Of a DNA stretch of 64,000 nucleotides, positions 12,425-21,810 are shown piece by piece. This DNA is from Allolobophora icterica (Eukaryota > Annelida > Clitellata > Crassiclitellata > Lumbricidae), in the NCBI GenBank assembly GCA_963556255.1, contig OY744613.1, positions 52,764,949 to 52,828,948 on the forward strand, in the 5' to 3' direction. Position numbers and translations under genes: made by a program. Positions within the stretch are counted from its first letter, which is position 1. Each line of letters starts with the position of its first letter. A model generated the notes under the pieces. It saw only the letters and a list, made by a program, of their open reading frames with translations. It was not told the origin of the DNA and made no database searches.

Positions 12425-12972
12425 TAGACGTACAAAGACGAAAATATTAGTTAGACATTTCATTATTATGACGGTAATACGTTCGAAGTAACTCCATGGT
12501 GCATATCTTATCGTACCGGTACAAATATATCGTTTGCGTAAGTTTCTGATGACATATTTTATTTTGGGGTACATCATCTTTAATTTCTAGTCTCGCCACA
12601 GTGTCCGGCTGAAATCGTACACTGGAAGTTTGTTCCAGAATGTTATACAAATCGTCATCGTAATCTCCAAACTTCAAGCCATCAAACTTCAATTCCATGC
12701 ATGTGAATTGAGGGGGAGACGAGTCAGCGGTTGAAACACACAGACCCGCAATCTTCTCTGTAATTATATCGTAAGTTCAAAATTTATACAGGAGAGTTTA
12801 TTTAACGCATTAACTTTCATGTGTACCGGTACGTCATTTTAATGCACTCGGTAAGAATGAAATGCGTTTCTAGAAATTTTCTATTACGCTGGTAATGCGT
12901 TCGAAATACCTTAACATTTCGTATTGATCATTATCATATAAATGTATGTTTTACGTTTGTTTCTTATTAGAT
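12425..12972 (+). other. ZNF2 leader region with a local partial duplication
   Basis: The segments GACGGTAATACGTTCGAA, GTTTCTGATGACATATTTTA and GTACACTGGAAGTTTGTTCC (12465-12640) reappear in part at 12885-12972, where GTTTGTTTCTTATTAGAT is the point of insertion of the next element. No reading frame is conserved between the units. Treated as non-coding. Confidence 0.45.
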
Positions 12973-13549
12973 ACTAGCTGGTTTACCCGGCGTTGCCCGG
13001 GTTTCGGAAACAGTTGAGTGAAAGTTTCAATCCCTCTAACGAATCCGTACCTGTACCACCACCACCACCACCACCACTTTAGTTGAGTGAAAGTTTCAAT
13101 CCCTCTAGCGAATCCGTACTGTAGCTGCGGTTTAGTTGAGTGAAAGTTTCAATCCCTCTAGCGAATCCGTACCTGTAGCACCACCACCACCACCACCACC
13201 ACCACCAGTTAAAGTGAAGTGAAATCCCTACGGCTGCACCATCAGGCGAATCTTTAGAAATCCGTCCTGGTGACAGAGAATAATCTTCTCGGGTGGCGCC
13301 ATCTGGTGAATGAAAATAGGTCGACTCGAATGTGTAAAAAGTCGGATTTGGGAGAGTTTTTTGCCCGGGACACCATAGAAGCGGTCAAAAGGTGGACACG
13401 AAGCCTCACACTGGGTGTGTAATGCCAACCCCGAGACAGCAGTGAAGGTTTTAAGTGAGAAGCTCGAAAGCTGTCGAAATGCATTCCGGTCTAAGATCGC
13501 GTGCTACAGACAGACAGAGGGACAGATTCTTTGCTTTATATATATAGAT
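12973..13549. mobile_element. Repeat element with CCCGGCGTTGCCCGGG head and three internal direct repeats
   Basis: The element begins ACTAGCTGGTTTACCCGGCG and ends ACAGACAGACAGAGGGACAG...TTTATATATATAGAT. TAGAT occurs at both junctions (12968-12972 and 13545-13549), and the empty site is visible in other ZNF leaders (TTAGATATTTTATTTTGGGG at 42358). A unit of about 60 bp (GTTGAGTGAAAGTTTCAATC..CTCTAGCGAATCCGTAC) is present three times at 13012, 13083 and 13135, separated by (CCA)n runs. Ends of this kind are widespread in invertebrate genomes; I cannot assign a superfamily. Confidence 0.6.
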
Positions 13550-14427
13550 TTATATTTTCGGTACTTCATCTGCCAATTCTAGTTTGGTCAGATTCTCTAG
13601 CGGAGATCACACACTGGATTTTTCTACCAGAATGATATGCACAGTCAAGATATACTTGATCAGTTTGACTGAGTGATAATATGTTTTTATAATTTTCTGG
13701 ACATCACCCGGTATTAATGCGAAGGGTGATGGAAATAATATCTCCCAGAGTAACATATTTTACACTCAATTGCTTGCGAAACTTCGAACTGCGTTTGAGG
13801 GTAACACATGTATTGTTTTTTACTTTTAAAAACGCTTTCAACTCAGATAAATGATCTATCAACCTCAAGTCCAAACTCTTTTTAGAAAAAGGGGGCTACA
13901 TTTAAATTAATTTAAAATGTATTTTTCGTTATCAAGCACTATCACAATAATATTTAATTTACAAATTTACAAGGCTCAACTGGTTACAATTCGGAACATT
14001 TTGCACAAGTGTTGTAGTGAGGGAATTGTTATACATTACAAAATTAAACCTTTTCTATTTGAACAGCACATTGACAGAAGAGAAAGCCTGATTTCTGGAA
14101 GAGTTTGAGGACGAGTTTGAATGACCACAGCCAGCAAAGAAAATTTCATCACACAAAGAAATTGATTACAACTTCAGCAAGTACTACTTCACAATTAACT
14201 TTGACGAAAACCTACAAGTTTTCCATTACAGAAGACAAAGAACTTCTTCAGAAAACGCATGTGAATATGGTAGAAATACTTACCTTCTGTGTAGAATAAA
14301 AAAAATAAAAAACAACATGTGTGCACTAAGAGTGTAATATAATACAGTATTAAGTTTTCATACAGTTCACCAAAAAATCAACCCGAATACCATTAATGAA
14401 GAGCAGCGTTTGTGTCAATCAGGACTA
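13550..14427 (+). other. ZNF2 leader, second part, with exon acceptor
   Basis: TCACCCGGTATTAATGCGAA, ATCTCCCAGAGTAACAT and CTCAACTGGTTACAATTCGG continue the homology to the ZNF1 and ZNF6 leaders. TTTCTATTTGAACAG at 14052-14066 is a likely acceptor, followed by TTGACAGAAGAGAAAGCCTG. The segment TTCCATTACAGAAGACAAAG at about 14220 is the conserved leader piece. The ancestral start has become ATTAATGAAGAGCAG at 14392; the nearby out-of-frame ATG at 14396 would give only a ten-codon reading frame. Confidence 0.5.
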
Positions 14428-15885
14428 ATGGAGGAATTCAACAGAGACAAGACAGTAGAACAATTGACAACAAAGACAAATGACAGACCATACAAATGTG
14501 AATTATGTGGAAATACATTTGCAAGAAGATCTCATCTAAAAGATCACACAAGAATCCACACTGGAGAAAAGCCGTACAAATGTGAATTATGTGGAAAAGG
14601 TTTTGCAAACAGATCTCCACTAAATGCCCACACAAGAATCCACACTGGAGAAAAACCATACAAATGTGATATATGCGACAAAACATATGGAAGTCTTTCT
14701 ATTTTAAAGCAACATAAATTAGTGCATACCGGAAATAAACCATACAAATGTGAATTATGTGGAAACACATTTGCAAAAAGATGTCACCTAAAATACCACA
14801 CTAGAATTCACACTGGAGAAAAACCATACAAATGCCAATATTGTCAGAAAACGTTTACACATTCTTCACATTTGAATATTCACACAAGAAGCCACACTGG
14901 AGAAAAACCATACAACTGTAAATTATGTAAAAAAGAATATGCAACGTCTTTTGGCCTAAAAAAACATGAAAAACTGCATACAGGAGAAAAGCCATACAAA
15001 TGCCAATACTGTCAAAAAGCGTTTACACAGTCTGCAAACTTGAATGTTCACGCAAGAACCCACACTGGAGAAAAACCATACAGCTGTGAATTATGCGAAA
15101 AGGCATTTGCAACTAGATGTCAGCTAAAATACCACACAATAATCCATACTGGAGAAAAACCATACAAATGTGAGGTATGTGGAAAAACATATGCAACAAG
15201 GTGTGTGTTAAAATACCACACAAGAATCCACACTGGAGATAAACCATACAAATGTGAGGTATGCGAAAAGGCTTTTGCAAAAGCATGTCAGCTGAAATCC
15301 CACACAAGAATCCACACTAGAGTCCACAATGGCGAAAAACCATACAAATGTGAGTTATGTGAAAAAACATTTGGAGCTCCTTCTATTCTAAAGGAGCATA
15401 AACGAGTGCATTCTGGAGATAAGCCATACAAATGCCAATACTGTCAGAAAGCATTTAAAAGTTCTAAACATTTGAAGTACCACACACGAATCCACAATGG
15501 AGAAAAAACACACAAATGTCTGGTATGTGACAAAGCATTTAGAAATAAGTCCCATGTGCATCAGCATATGCGAATACATACAGGAGAAAAGCCACACAAA
15601 TGCCAATATTGCCAGAAATCGTTTACTAGGTCAGCACATCTGTTAATTCATGCCAGAAAACACACAATGGAAAACGAATGTATGACATTCTTTGGAAATG
15701 ACAGATCATCTGTTTCTGATATTCAGCCTTTCCTAGTGAAACCCTTTGGATGTGGAATCTGTGACAAAATGTTTGAAATAGAAAATCTATTCTTGGAACA
15801 TTGTTATCAGCTTTGCTATTGTCCAGTGGATAATGAATTTGCGATGCACTTTAAGGATCATCAACCGAATTGCTCCAATTTATAA
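14428..15885 (+). CDS. ZNF2: 14-finger C2H2 zinc-finger protein with family C-terminal module
   Basis: The frame from ATG 14428 gives [13 protein letters not shown], then 14 C2H2 fingers joined by TGEKPYKC linkers (residues about 20-415), then [20 protein letters not shown] and the C-terminal module [32 protein letters not shown], ending NCSNL at 15885. The frame is open further upstream but no ATG precedes 14428, because the ancestral initiator is ATT. One linker, after finger 10, is lengthened ([14 protein letters not shown]), which should split the array into two DNA-contacting sets. The C-terminal module keeps C-x2-C-x3-F-x5-F-x2-H-x4-C and is probably a zinc-binding protein-interaction domain; that role is inferred. 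Nuclear DNA-binding regulator is the likely function, the target is unknown. No repression domain of a known type is present. The gene appears intact. Confidence 0.92.
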   Translation: MEEFNRDKTVEQLTTKTNDRPYKCELCGNTFARRSHLKDHTRIHTGEKPYKCELCGKGFANRSPLNAHTRIHTGEKPYKCDICDKTYGSLSILKQHKLVHTGNKPYKCELCGNTFAKRCHLKYHTRIHTGEKPYKCQYCQKTFTHSSHLNIHTRSHTGEKPYNCKLCKKEYATSFGLKKHEKLHTGEKPYKCQYCQKAFTQSANLNVHARTHTGEKPYSCELCEKAFATRCQLKYHTIIHTGEKPYKCEVCGKTYATRCVLKYHTRIHTGDKPYKCEVCEKAFAKACQLKSHTRIHTRVHNGEKPYKCELCEKTFGAPSILKEHKRVHSGDKPYKCQYCQKAFKSSKHLKYHTRIHNGEKTHKCLVCDKAFRNKSHVHQHMRIHTGEKPHKCQYCQKSFTRSAHLLIHARKHTMENECMTFFGNDRSSVSDIQPFLVKPFGCGICDKMFEIENLFLEHCYQLCYCPVDNEFAMHFKDHQPNCSNL

Positions 15886-15929
15886 GAAAAAGTATAACTT
15901 TTATACCAAAACTCTCTCTATACTTCAGA

Positions 15930-16372
15930 TTTTTTACGTTTTGCTGTAAAACAATATTTCTTAAGACATTTCCTGCAATACGTATATAAAACACACAAAC
16001 AAGTTTCGTTTGATAGCACAGCGACTGTAGCAAATCATCTTAGCGAAGATTCTGGAAATTTTCTTGTTAAGTACTATTCCAAACAGATTTCTTATAAATG
16101 GAAAAGCGTTGTGTATGAGACTCAGTCATCAGAAAGTCAATCTATATGCAACGAATGAGGAGCAAGGACCCATCTGTAGAGAAATAAACCAAAGAAGTGC
16201 TGAGTATTTGGGATACTCTGATAGAAGTTCTCAGCTAAAATACCTTTCAAGGATATGCAGTGATTCTGATTTTGCGCCTTACCTATTGAAATTATATGGA
16301 CATGGAGTGAAATAGAAAAATAAGTTTTGGAATATTGATATCAGTTTTGCTGTTGTCCAGTTACTTCTGCTC
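15930..16372 (+). pseudogene. Leader-plus-C-terminus relic downstream of ZNF2
   Basis: Positions 16120-16165 read KVNLYATNEEQGPIC, a decayed form of the ancestral N terminus (MNEEQGLCQSG). About 90 bp later SDSDFAPYLLKLYGHGVK resembles the C-terminal module start, followed by GAAATAGAAAAATAAGTTTTGGAATATTGATATCAGTTTTG (the FEIEK.VLEHCYQF part) with stops. The fingers between the two are missing, so this is a gene copy that lost its finger array. A matching relic follows ZNF1, ZNF3 and ZNF4. Confidence 0.75.
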
Positions 16373-16461
16373 GAATTAGTGGTCGTGGAGTCAGCGAAGC
16401 AGGGAGAAGCGAAGCAAGTCATGAATGAACAAGGCAGGAGTCAAGTGAGCTAATAAAAATT
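16373..16461. repeat. Fragment of the CTGACTCCTGCCTCG minisatellite element
   Basis: GGAGTCAGCGAAGCAGGGAG and GCAGGAGTCAAGTGAG are reverse-complement units of the 15-bp repeat found at 28370-28680 and 33826-34010. It lies between the ZNF2 relic and the LINE piece. Confidence 0.5.
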
Positions 16462-16780
16462 GCCTGGTGGTGCTACATCTCGAGCGAGGAAAGGACCAGT
16501 CTGCGCTCCATGCAAAGACTGGGTTTCCTACCAGAGTCGACTCAGAGTTTTGCGGAGATGGCAATGGGAGCCAACGATGGTCTACTGCGCGTCGTTGCGC
16601 ACAATGAACAGCACTTTCTTCGAGGACTGTTCCCTCTAGTCACTAAGAGGAGCCATAATCTTCGTCCTCGTTTTCACCAGTTCATACTCTCGAGCAGGGA
16701 TGATAGAAACTTCATTCCCAGAGCCCTATTCACTGGTCTCCACAGACATGGTTACAGCTAACAAATGTTAAGATGGTTCT
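16462..16780 (+). mobile_element. LINE fragment: reverse-transcriptase C terminus (copy A)
   Basis: The translation gives ERTSLRSMQRLGFLPESTQ and AEMAMGANDGLL, identical to the copy at 39165-39300, where more of the domain is present (SVARLAYAAPAWWGYSS). The ..LAYAAPAWWG...ER..L..MQR pattern is the terminal part of CR1/Jockey-type reverse transcriptases. The extra segment at 16587-16640 is absent from copy B. Confidence 0.75.
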
Positions 16781-17686
16781 CTGCTGACTAATGTTAGGAT
16801 GATAACTAATATTGTATATCTCATATTACATCATTCAACTAACATTACTTTTCTACTTTATGTTATTATTTCGCTATGATTCCCATGTTTTTAATGTTCC
16901 TGGGTGCGGTGTGCCATCCAGTTTTCGTCAAATAACGAAAATATGTATAGTGGAAGTTGACTTTGCATTGTTGTTTGAACCATCTTAACATTTGTTAGCT
17001 GTAACAGAAACTGAGTTGTGTGACTTAATAAAATTTAATTATATATATTTTGTTTAAATACGACTTCTTTGTTCTTTAGTCAATACAGTCTGTATAGCAA
17101 TTTTGTTTCAATTTTGTTAGAGAGATTTGCATGATCATGTCTTATTTTTGTGCTTGAATTATTACCACCTATGCATGGTGTTCCAGTAGAAAACTCTTAG
17201 CATTACAAGATATGTCGTTTAAGTGTATGAAATTGTAGTTTATTTTATATTTTTTTCAGATTTATTGGAGAGAAAAGTTCAAGTCATTATAAATGTTGTA
17301 TTGTGGAAATTATACATGTAATGGTATTTAAATGTAATTGTATTATTACTGCCAGGTTAGGTATATGTACAGTATAGTTTACTAAATGTCTTTTTAGCGT
17401 TATAAATGGAGATTTATCTACCTGCATTTAGTTTTTTACTATCGATTTATATACTCTGTTAATCATTGTTGCCTTTTGCTTCCAAAACAGAACTGTACGT
17501 CTCTATTAACCGAGTTTCTTCTTTGAAGTTAAATGAATAAATTTGCAATGACATTCTGGCCAATCATCACTTGATGACTCTCGAAATTCTCTTTCGGCAT
17601 GACACAGCACTCGTGAATAAGTTGATGCCCTGTGCTTAGCTCTAAAGCAGCGCTTTATAAATTTGTGGAGTTTACGGTTATGATTA

Positions 17687-19237
17687 GAGTCATTTTCCGG
17701 TAATATGTCACATTCACTAATTGAAGAAGCAAAAAGATTTTTGGGGCAAATTACATTGATTTTTGTTTGCAGCAAATGTTCAATATTTCTATTTCACTAA
17801 TATATATTTGGTTTTGCACTAATATGTAAAATTATGAAGTTTTTAGCAGAAAGAAAATAGCCCTACGAAAATGTTTGTCCACTCCGTTACTCCGTTACCA
17901 AAACACATGAGCTATTTGTATATAGTAGACAGCTTCCTACTGCGTAGTTTGACATGCCAATATGTTTTTAGTTTTAATGTTTATAAAATAAATATAAAAG
18001 AAATTACAATACAAATGATTATTTAATTCCATCACATTTTAAATTTTGTTAAGAAGTTCCCCTCCGTTACCGAAAGAAAAATAGAAAATCTAATCAACGT
18101 AAAGTTGACTGCATTTTTTTTGGCCAAATATCAAACTAAAAATCACTTCAACTAATCATTACCAGTTATCAAATGAACAAAAAAACATTAAAACATTATT
18201 TATGATGTTGTCTTAAAAATCAGCTCATAACATCAAAATTACATAAAAAAAATTACCATAAAAAGTTCCGCTCCGTTACCATTTGTCGAGAATTGAGCAC
18301 AGAATGTGAAAAGTGAACTTAAAAAAACAGTCTGCCGAAGCAAAAATTTATTTAAAATGTCATATATTGTTATATAAGTTGTATTAGAAATGATAATTTA
18401 AGTAGACGACTTATCCTGACAGTTGAATAAATTTTAGTAGGCCTACCTCAAGGGTCACATTTTTTATGGTAACTGAGTGGACAGTTAACGGAGTGGACAA
18501 ATTGTGTATCAGCACTGGAATATCATATTATCTCTCATGCGTCCACATTTAATCGTCGGTACACTCATTATATAGCTTATAAATGTTATATTAAAAATAT
18601 TATTTAAATTAAATTTATCCATAATCATTGCCAAAATGCAGTAACGGAGTGGATGTATTATGAAAAAACACATGAGGTACGTAATAAATGAAAATTTGTA
18701 AGAAATGTCTCTTAGCATTCAGATCCTGTATTAAGACATACTTACTTACATAGATCTTCACAGAAGAGATGTGTTAAGTTGCGAGACCAAAGAACTGAAA
18801 GGGTTGTGAGATACGAGATAATTTTTACATGTTAACGGAGCGGACATAATTTTCCGGGGTCAAGTTAAAATATATTTTTTTAAATTATACTGAAGTTGTA
18901 AGTTTCTAAGTTGTATTTAGATAATATTATATGCAATTATGTTTATTATAAAAGAAACAGTCACATTTTTTGGTTTAATGCAAATCATTTTGAAATTGTA
19001 GACGAAAGCAATATGTACTGTAGCCTAGGGACGGTAACGGAGTGGAACATTTTAAATTCAAAATAAATTGTAATAAATTATTTTATTGCTCTGAATTACT
19101 TTCAAAGGTCTTAAATTGTTGACTGATCAATAACGTTTTAATCTAATCATTTAGCATGATCAGACTAGGCATTGTTTTCTTAGAAATGACTGGGGACAGC
19201 TGAATTGTCAATTTATGCATTTACCGGAAAATGACTC
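17687..19237. mobile_element. 1.55-kb DNA transposon, copy 1, with mirrored 15-bp motifs and 4-bp target duplication
   Basis: The ends are GAGTCATTTTCCGGTAA and TTACCGGAAAATGACTC, a perfect 17-bp inverted repeat. ATTA is found at 17683-17686 and 19238-19241; the empty site is 40378-40388. Inside, the motif CCACTCCGTTACC (and C-for-A variants) is repeated in the left half (17880, 17890, 18060, 18268), and its reverse complement GGTAACGGAGTGGAC in the right half (about 18485, 18640, 18835, 19030). No transposase frame longer than about 70 codons exists. A 4-bp duplication would be compatible with, for example, Sola-type elements, but the superfamily cannot be assigned from the ends. Confidence 0.8.
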
Positions 19238-19429
19238 ATTATCAGGCCTTCAATACATTCCTAAACATACATTTACGCCTACCATCACTTCTTTCAAATA
19301 TGTACGTAATTATATATGTATGACAGTGCACTGAACGCACAGCGGCTTGGCGAAAGAATTGGAAATAGCACAATTAACATCCATAGCACTATGTTGTGCC
19401 CATTATTATGATGGCCATTTCGCGACTGT

Positions 19430-19795
19430 ACCACGACAATTCGTCTACAGACTTTTCGTCTACGACACTTCGTCTACAGACATTTGGCCGACCGACATTT
19501 CGCCCACTATGACGTTTCGTCTAAAACTTAAACTACAAGCTGGAAGAGCGATGAAAATAGAGGTCAAACTGGAAGCTGGATGAGCGACGAAAACGTGTCA
19601 AACTTAAATCTTCAACTAGAAGCTGGAAGAACGATGAAAATATAGTTCAAACCAGAAACTGGAGCGGTGAAAATGAGCTAAAACTAGAAGCTGGAAGAAC
19701 ACGGTTCCACGACAATTCGTCTGTAAGCCTACACGAAATGTCACAGTGGGCGAAGCGTCTGTCGGCGAAATTTCTGTAGACGAATTATTGTCGTG
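19430..19795. mobile_element. MITE with TTCGTCTACAGAC word ends and minisatellite core
   Basis: The left end is CCACGACAATTCGTCTACAG followed by variants TTTCGTCTACGACACTTCG and CATTTGGCCGACCGACATT; the right end has the inverted counterparts (TCTGTAGACGAATTATTGTC). The flanks both contain TTTCGCGAC, a likely 8-10 bp target duplication. The centre has seven core units (AACTAGAAGCTGGAAG..CGATGAAAAT). A diverged copy lies at 40575-40925 in the duplicated segment and a partial one at 1-155. Confidence 0.7.
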
Positions 19796-20100
19796 TAACC
19801 TTTCGCGACTAGTCCGTTGCGAGAAAAGGAACCACCAGTCCTACGCCAGATTCCCATGGAAATGTTTACGCGACTTCAGAGGTGCAGTAGACTGCTGGAC
19901 GCTGTGACAGTAAATAGAACGATCATACATAGGCCTAGGCTACTACTGAATTCCAAGAAATCTCATGCTTCCTTGAGAGTAGCCAAGATATGGACGTATT
20001 GCCAACTGACGACAGTAAAATAACGAAGTTTCCGAAATCGACGAAAACTCTGTACAAGCATTGGACACTGATTTGGAAAAGATAGATAGATGTGAAAAGT

Positions 20101-20338
20101 CAGTATTTTCATTGGAATATATGGAGAAGGGATTGGAATATTGCAACGGAATGTAGGCCTAGGCCTACATAGCCAAATCCAACAACGTAGCCTACAGCTG
20201 CAGTTGCGTGATACGAAATTTTATACCAGGAATGATGGCTTCATTTTCGCTAGATTTCCGGAAACAAGAGTTTTAATTAAAATCGTTACCAGAATAGATC
20301 TTAGGAGTAGGTTTATAGAAATTAGGCCTACCGCGTGT
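20101..20338. other. Spacer
   Basis: No gene seen. Several TAGGCCTA octamers (two overlapping at 20156-20168) and nothing else recognised. Confidence 0.4.
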
Positions 20339-20974
20339 GATTTACTATCATAAGGGCGACTTCGAAAGGGCGACCATCAAAAGGGCGCGTTCAAAAAGGC
20401 GCCGCTCATAAAGGCGCGTGTTTAAAAGGGCGCCGATCAAAAGAGCGCGCTGTTAAAAGGGCGACAATCGAAAAGGCGAGAAAGTTCGCAGTTGGAAGAA
20501 CCATAGACTTTAAAACCTAAAATTGGGAACCAAGTCAACCAACTAAAAGTTCAAGCCAAAGAACAATTCGCACATACAAAATCTTGTATGACACTTTGAT
20601 GACGATTGATTTTTTCATGTTAAGAAACAATTCTCTAATATTGACAGACAGTATTTTAACCTCGGCTATGGTATATATTTACTCTGGTCGGACGATATAT
20701 AAATGAGGGTTTAAAATGAAAAACTTACAGTGTTGTTATTGTTATTATTATCTCTAAATACAGTAGTAATAACTATGGAAATATCAATAAAATTACGTAC
20801 TAACATTAGAAGAACAGAACTTAAACCTATTGTTCGCCTTTTCGATTGTCGCCCTTTTAATAGCGCGCTCTTTTGATCGGCGCCCTTTTAAACACGCGCC
20901 TTTATGAGCGGCGCCTTTTTGAACGCGCCCTTTTGATGGTCGCCCTTTCGAAGTCGCCCTTTTGATAGGATACC
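20339..20974. mobile_element. 636-bp foldback element with 135-bp termini made of AAAAGGGCG words
   Basis: The left arm 20339-20483 and right arm 20833-20974 are inverted copies, nearly identical over about 135 bp, and each is itself made of a 12-15 bp word around AAAAGGGCG (ATCAAAAGGGCGCG, TTAAAAGGGCGCC, TCAAAAAGGCGCC). CCGCGTGT is duplicated at 20331-20338 and 20975-20982. The loop (20484-20832) is unremarkable AT-rich sequence and contains no core minisatellite. The 8-bp duplication fits hAT-type integration. Confidence 0.85.
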
Positions 20975-20982
20975 CCGCGTGT

Positions 20983-21299
20983 AGTCGGAAGGGTTAGACG
21001 ATTGACATTAAGCGCCTGTGAATAAGCTGGTTCCCGCGACTTCGCTTTTTTGGGCGCTGTAGAAATCCGGAGATTACGATTACGATTGTTAAACGACCAT
21101 GCGATAAAGTTAAACCAACCAGGGCGCTAAGCAATGGCGAGCGAAAAATATACTCGATGTCCATAGAAACAATGACCGCGTCAGTTAAAGTAGAAACCTA
21201 GGTTAACTATGCGTCACAATTCAAGCGGTCTTACTAGTCTCTTACTAAAACCCACAATTCACTCTTATGCCTTTGCTTTAAAAATGTTGGCCGCTCGAA
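20983..21299. other. Spacer, nothing recognised
   Basis: Single-copy looking sequence of higher GC content; no reading frame or repeat recognised. Confidence 0.35.
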
Positions 21300-21540
21300 C
21301 TTCGACGAGAACTCTGAAGACCCATGCCATATCTGTCAAGTGTCGACGGTATCCACCCACTAAAATAAATAAATAAATACTGGAGATTATAGTGCCGTAT
21401 TTCGTAGACAGTCGATAAGATCGAAGCAACGATTCAGAAGCACTTGGGTCGCTGCGCAGTGGCTTCAGGTGGATTCGAACCTGACTTGTAGTGGTGTAGG
21501 GCGTTGCCTTGTAACCTACACCATGCACCGCGTCCCCCTA
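21300..21540 (-). mobile_element. tRNA-derived SINE (minus strand)
   Basis: On the minus strand, TGCATGGTGTAGG (21529-21517) is a good A box and GGTTCGAATCC (21481-21471) a perfect B box, about 45 bp apart as in tRNA promoters. A (TTTA)n-like tail lies downstream at 21377-21362 in that orientation. RNA polymerase III promoter function is expected from the boxes. The tRNA-like head is too diverged to be a functional tRNA gene. Confidence 0.7.
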
Positions 21541-21783
21541 ATCCATTGACTCTAAGTTTGGGCCTACTGTGCATTCTTTTGCTAACGGATGTCCTTCTAA
21601 ACACGTTGACTGGTGTAGTGTTAACGCCATGCAGGTCTTTGGACAGCGCATTCGATATTGTAAGTATAGTATAAATTTGAGAATTACAACAATTAAAAAT
21701 ACAACCTCTCCCTCTCCGGAGTGTGGTAGGGTATACTTTAAATTGTTGTAATTTTCAAATTTATAATAATATTATAAATTTGA
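21541..21783. other. Spacer with small inverted repeats
   Basis: TATAAATTTGA.AATTACAAC occurs in both orientations (about 21668 and 21738-21765) around a CTCTCCGGAGTGTGG segment, suggesting a small element remnant. No gene. Confidence 0.35.
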
Positions 21784-21810
21784 AAACGATCTTGTAGGTA
21801 TATTATACCT

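Larger units (their letters stand above)
16462..20100. repeat. Segmental duplication, copy A (partner 39156-41140)
   Basis: From the LINE fragment through GTTCCTGGGTGCGGTGTGCC, AACTTAAATGAATAAATTT..., to AGATAGATAGATGTGAA the sequence parallels 39156-41140 with scattered differences. Copy A carries a 1551-bp transposon (17687-19237) that copy B lacks, and an additional roughly 150 bp near 19720-19880 that copy B has lost. No gene is contained, apart from the LINE piece. Confidence 0.85.

Noticed and set aside
13060..13207. The CCA runs as part of a coding His/Pro tract
   Set aside because: They separate direct repeats within a mobile element and have no open frame context.
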